Shown one piece after another: positions 17,828 to 26,408 of a DNA stretch of 64,000 nt. Both the position numbers and the translations under genes were made by a program. The stretch is from Ruminococcus flavefaciens AE3010 (GTDB taxonomy: Bacteria; Bacillota; Clostridia; Oscillospirales; Ruminococcaceae): NCBI RefSeq assembly GCF_000526795.1, contig NZ_JAGT01000001.1, forward strand, positions 3,330,501-3,394,500. The letters are read 5' to 3'. Under the pieces are notes generated by a model, which had not been told where the DNA came from, did no database searches, and saw only the letters and a list, made by a program, of their open reading frames with translations. The first letter of the stretch is position 1. Every line of letters starts with the position of its first letter.

Positions 17828-18559
17828 ATGGGTACGCTTTTTTCGGTCATAATACCTGCGCATAACGAGGAAAAATACATAGGGAAGTGCCTGCGCTCCA
17901 TAAAACGTGCGGCGGAAAAAGTCCCCGATAAGGTGGAGACAGTGGTGGTTGCAAACCGCTGTACCGACAGGACTGCCGCCATTGCAAGGCATTACGGAGC
18001 AATTGTTGTCGATAACAGCGACAGGTGTATAAGCAGTATCAGAAATGCAGGGGTAAGAGCTTCCGGCGGCAGGATGATCGTCACTATCGATGCGGACAGC
18101 CGTATGTCTCCCTGCTCACTTGCAGAGATAAAGTCCATGCTTGGCTCGGGCAGATATATCGGCGGCGGAGCCATGCCCAAGTTTGACCGCATGTCCCTTG
18201 GCATTGCGGTCTCATCAGCATATGTGGCGCTGAATCTCATTCCTGTGATGATAAAGAGCGGCGGTATGCTTTCGGGAACAATGTTCTGGTGCATGCGAAA
18301 GGATTTCGACAGGATCGGCGGCTTCGACGAGAGCCTTGTGAGCCTTGAGGATATGGACTTTGCAAGGCGCCTGAAAGCCCTGGGAGATACCTGCGGAAAG
18401 AAATACGGCACCCTGAGAAAGTCCCGCGTCATAACCTCAAGCCGTAAATTTGACGAGTTCGGGGACTGGTATCTGCTGAAGAACAGAAAGCTGACAAAGG
18501 CTATCTTCACAGGCAAAGACAGAAAGGCTGCGGACAGGTTTTACTATGATGTCAGATAA
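17828..18559 (+). CDS. Family 2 glycosyltransferase
   Basis: The 243-residue protein has the GT-A fold motifs: FSVIIPAHNEEKYIGKCL at the start, VVVANRCTDRT, the DAD metal motif in TIDADSRMS and GGFDESLVSLEDMDFARRL. It would transfer a sugar from a nucleotide donor; the acceptor is unknown. A hydrophobic stretch near residues 125-150 may sit against the membrane. The start follows CGGAGGG. It lies 18 bp after the HD hydrolase, with no terminator between. Confidence 0.9.
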   Translation: MGTLFSVIIPAHNEEKYIGKCLRSIKRAAEKVPDKVETVVVANRCTDRTAAIARHYGAIVVDNSDRCISSIRNAGVRASGGRMIVTIDADSRMSPCSLAEIKSMLGSGRYIGGGAMPKFDRMSLGIAVSSAYVALNLIPVMIKSGGMLSGTMFWCMRKDFDRIGGFDESLVSLEDMDFARRLKALGDTCGKKYGTLRKSRVITSSRKFDEFGDWYLLKNRKLTKAIFTGKDRKAADRFYYDVR

Positions 18560-18594
18560 TAATCGGTCCCGTGCAAAAAATCGCAAGAAATACT

Positions 18595-18623
18595 TTGACA
18601 TTGCCCTGTAAAAATGATAGCAT
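18595..18623 (+). promoter_or_regulatory. Promoter of the GH11 gene at 18682
   Basis: TTGACA at 18595-18600, 17 bp, TAGCAT at 18618-18623. The promoter and ribosome site (GAGGAGG) appear intact although the gene has an internal stop. Confidence 0.65.
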
Positions 18624-18681
18624 AAGGGCAGGATATGCTATATCCGTATTTGATTTGTTTTTTCAGTGAGGAGGAATTATT

Positions 18682-20853
18682 ATGCCAAAATTGTTTGCAA
18701 GAGCAGCATCGGCTCTGACAGCGGGACTCTGCCTGCTGGGAGCAGTGAACCTGCCGTCGGTCATTTCCGCATCAACGGTATATGCTGCTGATTTTCAGGA
18801 AAAAGGAAATGTAGACGGTTACTATTACGAGGTATGGCAGCAGAATTGCGTCGGAGAGATCAATTACGAAAATACCGAGAACAACGGCTTTTCCGCCAGC
18901 TGGAAAAATATTGAGAACACCTTAGCTATGAAGGGTGAGTCCTTTGAAAGAAATAAGACATTTGCGTCACAGCTTAAAGAGTACAATGTGACATATGATG
19001 CGGATATCGACTATATGGGTCAGAACAATTTCTGCAGTGTTTACGGCTGGATGGAAAAACCTGACTTCATGGCGGAGTTTTATATAGTAGACAGCTGGGG
19101 AAGCTGGCGCCCTCAGGGGAACGGATATGATGGTAAGGATTACGGCTCATTTGAATCAAACGGCGTTACGTATGACATTTACAGGAGCATCATATCTCAG
19201 ATGAGCTGTTTTGGTGACGGCACCCCGATCAGGTATATTTATTACAGTGTTGCAAGAGATAATCAAGCCGAAAAGATTGACGGCACCTGCAATATCAAAA
19301 ATACTGTCAATGTTGCCGATCATTTTAAGGCATGATCAGAGGCAGGTCTTGAGCTGGGATATCTGTATGATATCGTATTCAGCGCCGAAAGCTACAGAAG
19401 CAGCGGAAGTGTTGATCTGAAATCCCTTGACATCACCAAGGAGATCACAGAACAGACCAATTACGGTCCGAAATTCGCAAATGAAAAGCATGATCCCCTT
19501 GAACCTGACGAAGAGGGAAGAACGGTATTTATAGACTTTGAAACTGATAACGAAAAGGTCGGGGCAGCAGATGAAAAATGTCAGGCTTCCTACAGTACCG
19601 ACCACTCCTTCTGCGGTGAGCGCTCAATGCTCATCTCAGCCGAGAATAATGATCAGCGCACATTTGTCTATGAGATAGATCCCTATGACTTCAAGGGCAA
19701 GGACATGCTGGGCGGAGTCAGACTGTACCATGATTCGGACGATGATGTGAAATTTACCTTCAAGATCGTCCGCGCCCCGCAGGACGGCAATGAATATGAG
19801 TATTCAAAGTACAGCAAGACAGTTGCTCCCGACCACTGGGCTTCTATGGAGCTTATACCTTTCCCTGTCAACTTGGACAGATTTACAAGATATTATGTTG
19901 AAATATCGGCGCTTGAGCCTGTGGACTTCTACGTTGACGATCTGTACATCTATGATAAAGGGGAGTACAATGATTTCCTCAACTCGGAAAACGCGATCAT
20001 ACGCGGTGATATAAACCGTGATAAGGTCGCAGACATGTTTGACGTGATAGCTCTGAGGAGAGAGCTCATTGATGCGGGAGACTTCTCCATCGACGCTGTC
20101 CACGACATCAACGGCGACTGCAAGCTGGATATAAGCGATCTGGTGCTTCTCAGCCGTTTTGTCCTCGGTCAGGCTGATGCTATCCCCGAGCCCGAGCTCA
20201 GGACGGAATTCTATATGGGAGATTTCCATAAGGAAGAAAATGATCAGTACTATACCATAACCGCTTCCGGAGAAAACGCCGATACTATAAAGACAGCGCT
20301 CCGTGAAAACGGTACATTTATGGCAGAATGGAACAATGTCGACCTTTATGAGGCATTAATTTCACAGGGACTTGATGACTATGACCAGCTGAGCGTCAAG
20401 TATTCGGGCGAGGCAGTAATTGATCCCAAGTCGATAATATATAAATCCAGCCATCTTACTGTCAGCATAATGGCAGAGTTCAGAAAAGACGGCAGACCTG
20501 TCAATGTGTTCTTTACAGACGGTGCAGATGATAATGAAAGGCTCAGGTGGCTGGCAAACTCCGATGATATGGAGTGCGTGACTATCGGCGGCAAAGAGTA
20601 TTACGTCGATAAGGCAAATATGGACAGCGAGCTGTTTGATCCTGTTTACTGGCTGTATCCCAAGGAAAACAGCATTGTATGCGACGGCGCATGCAGCTTT
20701 GAAGGGGAAGTGTACTTCGCAGAGATACTGAAATATTATGGCCTGGAAGATTACAAGCCAAGCGAGATCAGATGTAAATTCAGTGCAGAGCAGGTATGGG
20801 GACATGTTGATCTCAAGGAATTATCATTCCTCGACAAGGGCAAAACCGAATAA
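18682..20853 (+). pseudogene. GH11 xylanase - CBM - dockerin gene interrupted by one in-frame TGA
   Basis: A single frame of 723 codons contains one stop, TGA at 19333-19335 (codon 218). The paralogue at 14727-16952 has the conserved Trp of HFDAW at this point, so TGG became TGA. Parts: signal peptide (1-36), GH11 (37-255) with nucleophile in MAEFYIVDSWGSW and, after the stop, the acid/base Glu in FSAESYRSSG. A CBM22-like beta domain (about 273-426) follows, then a dockerin (about 436-500: GDINRDKVADMFD, DINGDCKLDISD). The C-terminal domain (about 506-723) resembles a diverged GH11. Without readthrough the product stops before the acid/base Glu and lacks the dockerin. A sequencing error is possible. 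Confidence 0.85.
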
Positions 20854-20858
20854 AAAAT

Positions 20859-20890
20859 ACCGCTCGCGTCAGCGAGCGGTTTCTCTTTTT
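20859..20890 (+). terminator. Terminator after the GH11-dockerin gene
   Basis: A 9-bp GC-rich stem (ACCGCTCGC) with loop GTCA, then TTTCTCTTTTT. It may also end the opposing esterase gene. Confidence 0.85.
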
Positions 20891-20891
20891 A

Positions 20892-22091
20892 TTATGCCTT
20901 GAATGCGTATCTGAGGAAATTGTACATATGAGCTCTTACTGAAATAGCTCCGTGGTCGCCGTCGGTGAGCTCATGCCAGATGTGCCCCACACCGTTCTGA
21001 GTGAGTGCGTTATGGTAGCTTTCGGGAGCGTCACCCACTGTTCCGTCAAATCTGGTGCAGGTTATCATCAGAACATAAGGGCTTGGAGCTGAACCGAAGC
21101 AGAACTCGTCGGGCGACATACAGCCCTCATGGGTCATATTGCCGTCAACAGTGGGGAATATTCCCGGAGCAGGGCATACTCCGCCAACATACCCGTAGAG
21201 CTGAGGTCTTGTGACTCCCACATAGAGAGCCTCTCTGCCACCCATTGAGAAGCCTGTTACAGCGGTATTCTCCCTGCCTGTCTTGATGGAGTAGTTCTCC
21301 TCCATGAAAGGCATTATGCTGTTTTCAAGGTCCTCACGAATAGCGTCGTAAGCCCGTGAGGACTCGTTTGTGAATGCGGGGAAGATATCCTCCTTTGTGG
21401 TGAACATCTGCGGGAACACGATTATCATTTTCTCAGCCTCTCCCGAAGCGATAAGATTGCCCAGCATGGTCTGTATCTTCATGCTGTCGTCTGTCATGGA
21501 GTCCTCAGAGCCGAAAATGCCGTGGAAAACATACATCACAGGATATTTCTGACCGGTGTCGTACCCGGGCGGCAGCAGGATATTGAGGTTCTTCTCGCGC
21601 TGAGCGTCCTTGGAGAAGTAGGTCTTTTTCTCAATGGTTCCGTAGTTCACGCCGCCCTTTTTCTCAGTGACAGAGGGCTCCTCATGAGTATGTATATCCG
21701 CTGCCATTTTTTTTATGTAGCTGTCACCGTTCTGGGAAACAGTTGTTGTGGTGACTATGGGTGCGGAAGTAGTTGTGGTAGCTGTCGTAGTTGTGACCGT
21801 TGTTGCAGTAGTCTGCGGCAGCTCCTTTACTGAGCCCAGCACATACCTTTGCAGGAGCACAAGGTCATTTATCTGTATGGAGCCGTTTCCGTCGATATCG
21901 CCCAGCATATCAGCCTGTCCGCCCGAAAACATGGTTATCAGGTTCTTTCGGCACAGTACAAGGTCGAATGAGTCGATAACGCCGTCGCTGTTAAGGTCGC
22001 CTGTAGTTGCAGCTGCAGCAGGCATGGCAGAGCCAACCGCTAAAACTGCGGCAGCTGTAAAAGCAGCTGCGGTCTTTTTGAAAATATCCAT
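20892..22091 (-). CDS. Dockerin-esterase (CE1-type, feruloyl/acetyl xylan esterase)
   Basis: The 399-residue secreted protein has a signal peptide (1-27, ending PAAAA), then an N-terminal dockerin (about 30-92: GDLNSDGVIDSFDLVLCRK and GDIDGNGSIQINDLVLLQR) and a Thr linker. Its alpha/beta hydrolase domain belongs to the esterase D / CE1 group: LLPPGYDTGQKYPVMYVFHG, nucleophile Ser in GFSMGGRE and the His in TDGDHG. It should release ferulate or acetate from xylan side chains. ATG 22091 follows a GGGGG site which forms part of a hairpin arm. The dockerin differs from the C-terminal ones at 14727 and 46960. Confidence 0.88.
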   Translation of the reverse strand: MDIFKKTAAAFTAAAVLAVGSAMPAAAATTGDLNSDGVIDSFDLVLCRKNLITMFSGGQADMLGDIDGNGSIQINDLVLLQRYVLGSVKELPQTTATTVTTTTATTTTSAPIVTTTTVSQNGDSYIKKMAADIHTHEEPSVTEKKGGVNYGTIEKKTYFSKDAQREKNLNILLPPGYDTGQKYPVMYVFHGIFGSEDSMTDDSMKIQTMLGNLIASGEAEKMIIVFPQMFTTKEDIFPAFTNESSRAYDAIREDLENSIMPFMEENYSIKTGRENTAVTGFSMGGREALYVGVTRPQLYGYVGGVCPAPGIFPTVDGNMTHEGCMSPDEFCFGSAPSPYVLMITCTRFDGTVGDAPESYHNALTQNGVGHIWHELTDGDHGAISVRAHMYNFLRYAFKA

Positions 22092-22100
22092 TTTAATACC

Positions 22101-22126
22101 CCCGAAAACAGTATAATGTTTTCGGG
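22101..22126 (-). promoter_or_regulatory. Hairpin reaching into the ribosome site of the esterase gene
   Basis: CCCGAAAACA and TGTTTTCGGG form a 10-bp stem with loop TTATAC on the minus strand. Its right arm runs into the GGGGG that serves as ribosome site, and no T run follows, so it could limit translation rather than end transcription. Confidence 0.45.
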
Positions 22127-22132
22127 CTGCTG

Positions 22133-23926
22133 TCATTCTGTTTCTCCGCGCTCTATGCGCTCGGCTAAGTCGTTGAGGTACACCCAGCGATCCATTTTTT
22201 CAGCCAGCTCATTTTCAAGCGCTTCTTTTTTGTCTGAAAGCTCCTGCAGCTTTACGTAGTCAGAGGAGTTGGCTGCGATGTCCTTTTCGGCAGCGGCTAT
22301 CTGCTCTTCAAGGGATGCGATATCGTCGTCGATAGTGTCGAACTCACGCTGCTCCTTGAATGAGAACCGCAGCTTCTTCTTGCCTGTGAAAACTCGCTCC
22401 TTTTTGGCGTTTTCCTTTTTGGGCTTGGGAGCATCGTCTGCGTACATTTCCTTTGCTTTCTCCGCATAGTCGGAGTAATTGCCGTTGAATCTTGTGCAGA
22501 CTCCGTTTCTGAACTCGAATATCTCGTTCGCGGTCTTGTCAAGGAAGTATCTGTCGTGGGAGACTGCTATCACAGCTCCGCTGAAGCTTTCAAGATAGTC
22601 CTCAAGTATAGTCAGGGTGGTTATATCAAGGTCATTGGTAGGCTCGTCCAGCAGGAGAATGTTTGGCGCAGTCATAAGTATTTTCAGCAGGTACAGCCTT
22701 TTGCGCTCGCCGCCCGACAGCTTTTCAATGCGGTTCCACTGGAGCTCTGAGTTGAACAGGAAGCGTTCCAGCATCTGTGAGGCGGTAACTGTTCCGTCGG
22801 GAGTACGGACGATGTCAGCGGTCTCTCTGATGTATTCGATGACGCGGACTGACGGGTCCATGGACTCACATTTCTGAGAAAAATAGCCGATATTGACTGT
22901 GTCGCCGATGATGATGTTTCCCGAATCGGGAGCAATATCGCCGTGGAGCATTTTCAGGAATGTGCTCTTGCCCTCGCCGTTTCGTCCCACGATGCCTATC
23001 CTTGCGTCTCGGGAGATTATGTATGAGAAATCCGTAATAAGTGGCTTTCCGTCAATGGACTTGCTGATATTCTCTATCTCTATGGTCTTCCTGCCAAGTC
23101 TTGTGGACACGGACTGAAGCTGCACCTTTTCCGCTGCCACAGGTACCTCTCGGTTTTTCAGCGCCTCAAAGCGCTCTATCCTGTCCTTGGACTTTGTGCC
23201 TCTTGCTCTTGCACCGCGGCTTATCCATTCAAGCTCACGGCGGTAAAGGCTGCGGTTCTTTCGCTCGGCAGCAGCCTCGTCGGCTTCGCGCTGTGCTTTC
23301 TGCATGAGGTAGTCGCTGTAGCTGCCCTCACAGGTGTAGAGCTTGCCGCGGTCTATCTCAACTATCTTGCTGCATATCTTGTTGAGGAAGTATCGGTCGT
23401 GAGTCACCATGACGATAGCTCCGCGGTATTTCATGAGCAGGTCTTCAAGGAGCTGTGCGGTCTCGTTGTCGATATGGTTGGTGGGCTCGTCCAGCAGGAG
23501 AACATCACTGGGCTGTATCAGTGCGGCAGCTATGCCTGCACGGCGCTTCTCGCCGCCCGAAAGAGTGCTTATATCACGCTGCTGGTCGGAGATGCCAAGC
23601 TTTTCAAGTATGGACTTTGCTTCGTACTCCTTAGCCTGACGCAGGTCCTTAGGCAGATGCAGCAGCACCTGTTCAAGAACGCTGCCGCTGTCGCCGAATT
23701 CCGGTATCTGTGGAAGGTAGGATATCCTTATGCCGTTAGTCCTGATTATGTCGCCGCCGTCGGCTTCCTCAGCTCCTGCAAGTATTTTCAGCAGTGTGGA
23801 CTTACCCGTGCCGTTTATGCCGATAATGCCGACTTTATCGCCCTCGTTGAGAAAGAACGAAACGTCGTCCAGCACCTTGCGTTCCATATAGGTTTTAGAA
23901 ATATTCTGAGCAGTTAATAGTATCAC
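22133..23926 (-). CDS. ABC-F family ATPase (Uup-like)
   Basis: The 597-residue cytoplasmic protein has two ABC ATPase domains and no membrane segments. The first shows GINGTGKST, LSGGEKRR and LLLDEPTNHID; the second GRNGEGKST, LSGGERKR and LLLDEPTNDLD. A charged linker lies between them and the C-terminal 80 residues form a coiled coil, as in Uup. ABC-F proteins act on the ribosome, in translation or antibiotic protection; a resistance role cannot be told from sequence. The start is GTG at 23926, preceded by AAGGAGAA at 8 bp. Confidence 0.92.
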   Translation of the reverse strand: MILLTAQNISKTYMERKVLDDVSFFLNEGDKVGIIGINGTGKSTLLKILAGAEEADGGDIIRTNGIRISYLPQIPEFGDSGSVLEQVLLHLPKDLRQAKEYEAKSILEKLGISDQQRDISTLSGGEKRRAGIAAALIQPSDVLLLDEPTNHIDNETAQLLEDLLMKYRGAIVMVTHDRYFLNKICSKIVEIDRGKLYTCEGSYSDYLMQKAQREADEAAAERKNRSLYRRELEWISRGARARGTKSKDRIERFEALKNREVPVAAEKVQLQSVSTRLGRKTIEIENISKSIDGKPLITDFSYIISRDARIGIVGRNGEGKSTFLKMLHGDIAPDSGNIIIGDTVNIGYFSQKCESMDPSVRVIEYIRETADIVRTPDGTVTASQMLERFLFNSELQWNRIEKLSGGERKRLYLLKILMTAPNILLLDEPTNDLDITTLTILEDYLESFSGAVIAVSHDRYFLDKTANEIFEFRNGVCTRFNGNYSDYAEKAKEMYADDAPKPKKENAKKERVFTGKKKLRFSFKEQREFDTIDDDIASLEEQIAAAEKDIAANSSDYVKLQELSDKKEALENELAEKMDRWVYLNDLAERIERGETE

Positions 23927-23966
23927 AGAGACTTCTCCTTAATCAAACTTTAACAGTATAATATTA

Positions 23967-24578
23967 TCATATTCTGTCTGACGTGTCAACTTGAAGCAGG
24001 AGCAGCTCCTCGGCGGTCAGGGGACGGTATTCTCCCTGAGGGAGACTGCTGTCGAGGGACAGCGCTCCTATCCTGTCGCGGCGCAGGTAGAATATTCGGC
24101 AGCCTGCGGCTTCAAGCATGCGCTTGACCTGATGCTTCTTGCCCTCGCATATTGTGATAGAAGCGGAAAACGCAGCTCCGCGGGGATTTTTCATATAGCG
24201 CTCACGGCGCTCTTGGGGCATGAAGTCTTCAAGCTCACCGATACGGTACTCCCTGCCGAAACGGAATACAGCGTCCTTTGTGGTGAAGCCTGCCATAGGT
24301 ATACCTTTTTCAAGGAGCTGCTTCTTCTCCTCGGTCATAGTGCCGATAGCATAGAAAAAGTAGGTCTTGCTGATATGCCTGTCGGGCTGCATTATTTTGA
24401 AATCGAGGTCGCCGTCGTCGGTGAGTATCAGCAGTCCGCAGGTGTCCTTGTCCAGTCTGCCGACAGGGTGGAGCTTTGCTGCAAGCTCAGGCGGAAAGAA
24501 GTCCATGACCGTTCTGTGCACAGCATCTGTGCGTGCGGTCACGCAGCCCTGTGGTTTATTGAACATATAGTATAGCAT
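23967..24578 (-). CDS. rRNA pseudouridine synthase, RsuA/RluE group
   Basis: The 203-residue enzyme turns a uridine of rRNA into pseudouridine. It starts directly at the catalytic domain (YYMFNKPQGCVTA) with the catalytic Asp in GRLDKDTCGLLILTDDG and the C-terminal motif KKHQVKRMLEAAGC. The N-terminal S4 domain of RsuA is absent, as in the shorter members. AGGTGATGAT precedes the ATG at 24578. The target position in rRNA cannot be told. Confidence 0.9.
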   Translation of the reverse strand: MLYYMFNKPQGCVTARTDAVHRTVMDFFPPELAAKLHPVGRLDKDTCGLLILTDDGDLDFKIMQPDRHISKTYFFYAIGTMTEEKKQLLEKGIPMAGFTTKDAVFRFGREYRIGELEDFMPQERRERYMKNPRGAAFSASITICEGKKHQVKRMLEAAGCRIFYLRRDRIGALSLDSSLPQGEYRPLTAEELLLLQVDTSDRI

Positions 24579-24675
24579 ATCATCACCTGCCTTAGACTTT
24601 ATTATAACTATTTTAGCATATTATGATATGAGAGTCAATTTTTGAAATTGAGAATGTAGAATTGAGAATGAATGT

Positions 24676-24739
24676 GTCCGCTTAGCGGACGTATTTGATA
24701 CTATTGATTCTTGAAAAACAATAGTATCTATGATATAAT
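24676..24739 (+). promoter_or_regulatory. Promoter with two inverted repeats before the SGNH lipoprotein gene
   Basis: GTCCGC-TTA-GCGGAC (24676-24690) is followed by GATACTATTG / CAATAGTATC (24697-24706 and 24719-24728). The promoter TTGAAA (24711-24716), 17 bp, TATAAT (24734-24739) overlaps the second repeat, whose right arm fills the spacer: a plausible repressor site. Confidence 0.6.
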
Positions 24740-24785
24740 GAAAGCAAGCATTCATTTAAGAAAAAACTGACCGAAAGGAGCGCCT

Positions 24786-25772
24786 ATGTTCAGAAGAATC
24801 GCTGCGGCAGTATCTGCTGCTATATTATCGGTGAGCCTTGTTTCATGTTCAATGACGGAAAAGACCGCTAAAGAAGTCGTATACAGTACAGAAGTACCGC
24901 CGAAAATGCTGTTTCTCGGCGACTCCATTGCGGCAGGCTACGGACTTGAGGGCTACACCGATACGGATAATTATCACTGCCGTTCCTACTCCAATATACT
25001 GAAAGATGAATACGCGGAGGAGCTCCGCGGCAAATGCGGTCATACCATGGTGAACAAGGCGGTCTCGGGAGCTACCTCAAACGACCTGATAGAGCAGCTC
25101 CGCAGCGGCGAGCTGGACGGCGACCTTGCGGACTGCGACGCAATAGTGGTGTCTATCGGCGGAAACGACCTGCTCGGCATAATGCTTGACCTGTTGGGCA
25201 GCATGGGCATAAGCGAAAGCGGCTCGTTTGATTCGGGGAATATAGACTTTTTCAGTGCGGCAGCTCTTTTGCTAAGCATAGACGGGGACGCAAACAAGGC
25301 TCTCGAACAGTTTGAGTTGAATATAAAGACCATAGTTGCGGAGCTGTCTGGAAGAACCGAGGGCACTATATACATACAGACCCTTTACGACCCGCTGGAG
25401 TACTACACAAAATTCAAGCGCGTCACGGAGTTTTCAAGTGAAAAGATAGGCAGGCTAAACGAGATGATCACGGAGAATTCCTCCTGCGGCTACAAGGTCA
25501 TAGACGTTGCGGCTGATTTCAAGGGCAGGGCGGGCAGCCTCACCAATATTGCCGCTTTTGACATTCACCCCAATGCGCAGGGACATGAGCTCATAGCCAA
25601 GGACGTGGACGCGGCGTTCCGCAGTACGGGCTTCACCTATACCACAACGGAGTACGGGGACAGAAAGCTCTCATCTGAGGGCAGGATAGCTATAGCCGGC
25701 ATCATAGCAGGTATCGCCCTCCTTGCAGTTGTGGGACTGGCGCTGTTGATCAGAAAGAAAAAGGAGAAATAG
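24786..25772 (+). CDS. SGNH/GDSL hydrolase, lipoprotein with C-terminal membrane anchor
   Basis: The 328-residue protein begins with a lipoprotein signal (lipobox LVSC, Cys21). The SGNH motifs are GDSIAAGYG (block I, Ser), the Gly of VSGATSND, GGND (block III) and DIHPNAQGH (block V, Asp-His). This is a lipase/acyl-esterase fold acting outside the cell; the substrate is unknown. A C-terminal membrane helix (about 298-322) ends in KKKEK, an unusual second anchor. The start follows GAAAGGAG. The acylphosphatase gene follows after 1 bp. Confidence 0.88.
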   Translation: MFRRIAAAVSAAILSVSLVSCSMTEKTAKEVVYSTEVPPKMLFLGDSIAAGYGLEGYTDTDNYHCRSYSNILKDEYAEELRGKCGHTMVNKAVSGATSNDLIEQLRSGELDGDLADCDAIVVSIGGNDLLGIMLDLLGSMGISESGSFDSGNIDFFSAAALLLSIDGDANKALEQFELNIKTIVAELSGRTEGTIYIQTLYDPLEYYTKFKRVTEFSSEKIGRLNEMITENSSCGYKVIDVAADFKGRAGSLTNIAAFDIHPNAQGHELIAKDVDAAFRSTGFTYTTTEYGDRKLSSEGRIAIAGIIAGIALLAVVGLALLIRKKKEK

Positions 25773-25773
25773 C

Positions 25774-26043
25774 ATGGACAGGGTACGCAGACATATTGTA
25801 TTTTACGGCTATGTGCAGGGCGTAGGCTTCCGCTGGAAGGCAAAGAATACCGCAAGGCGGCTGGGACTCAGCGGCTGGGTGCGCAATCTGGACGACGGCT
25901 CCGTGGAAATGGAAGCCGAGGGAACAGAGCGTGATATCTCCGACCTTGTGGAAGCCCTTGAAAACCACTCGTGGGGCAGCGTTGAGCGCATTGAATCGGA
26001 AAGAGTTCCCGTTCACGGAGACTACAGCTTTGAGGTAAGATGA
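25774..26043 (+). CDS. acyP: Acylphosphatase
   Basis: The 89-residue enzyme hydrolyses acyl phosphates in the cytoplasm. It shows the family's phosphate loop and catalytic Arg (GYVQGVGFRW, residues 12-21) and the catalytic Asn in GWVRNLDDGSVEMEAEG. Its length is typical. AAGGAG lies inside the end of the SGNH gene, with which it probably shares a transcript. Confidence 0.94.
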   Translation: MDRVRRHIVFYGYVQGVGFRWKAKNTARRLGLSGWVRNLDDGSVEMEAEGTERDISDLVEALENHSWGSVERIESERVPVHGDYSFEVR

Positions 26044-26064
26044 TAAGGCGGCATCGCCGGATAG

Positions 26065-26102
26065 AACAGTCCGATACCTATTATCGAGTATCGGGCTGTT
26101 TT
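26065..26102 (+). terminator. Terminator after acyP
   Basis: A 13-bp stem with one wobble pair (AACAGTCCGATAC and GTATCGGGCTGTT) is followed by a short T-rich run. Confidence 0.75.
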
Positions 26103-26209
26103 CATATATAAGCGTAAGGCAGGCGATTCTTTTCGCTTGGTCTGTCAATAATGAAAATAAAATCCATAATGGAGCACTCAGAACAAAACGGAGTAGAAAT
26201 CCGCTTGAA

Positions 26210-26400
26210 TATATGATATAATGAATGCGCTGCATTCATCAAATTTTATTTTAATGTCCTTGCAGATACGCAAATCAGAGATTTGCTCCCTGCAATCGGA
26301 CGATTATATCATAACGCTTCGCTTTTATGATATAATACAAAACGGTTCCGAAAAGGAACTTATTATTTTGAATCGTGGTTAGTATAATCTAACCTAATGG
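26210..26400 (+). promoter_or_regulatory. Structured leader and promoters of the ECF transporter operon
   Basis: The 300 bp without a gene hold two TATAAT boxes with extended TG (26218 and 26331) and several inverted repeats. TTGCAG / CTGCAA encloses GCAAATC-AGA-GATTTGC (26270-26286). ATTATATCATAA (26303-26314) pairs with TTATGATATAAT (26325-26336) over the second -10 box. GTTCC-GAAAA-GGAAC follows. GGTTAG-TATAAT-CTAACC (26377-26394) lies just before the ribosome site and looks like a repressor operator. No known riboswitch is recognised. Confidence 0.5.
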
Positions 26401-26408
26401 AGGCTATT

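Noticed and set aside
18682..20853. Altered genetic code (TGA read as Trp) to explain the stop in the xylanase gene
   Set aside because: TGA ends many other genes here, for example at 6841, 27788 and 40295, in overlaps that only make sense if it is a stop.
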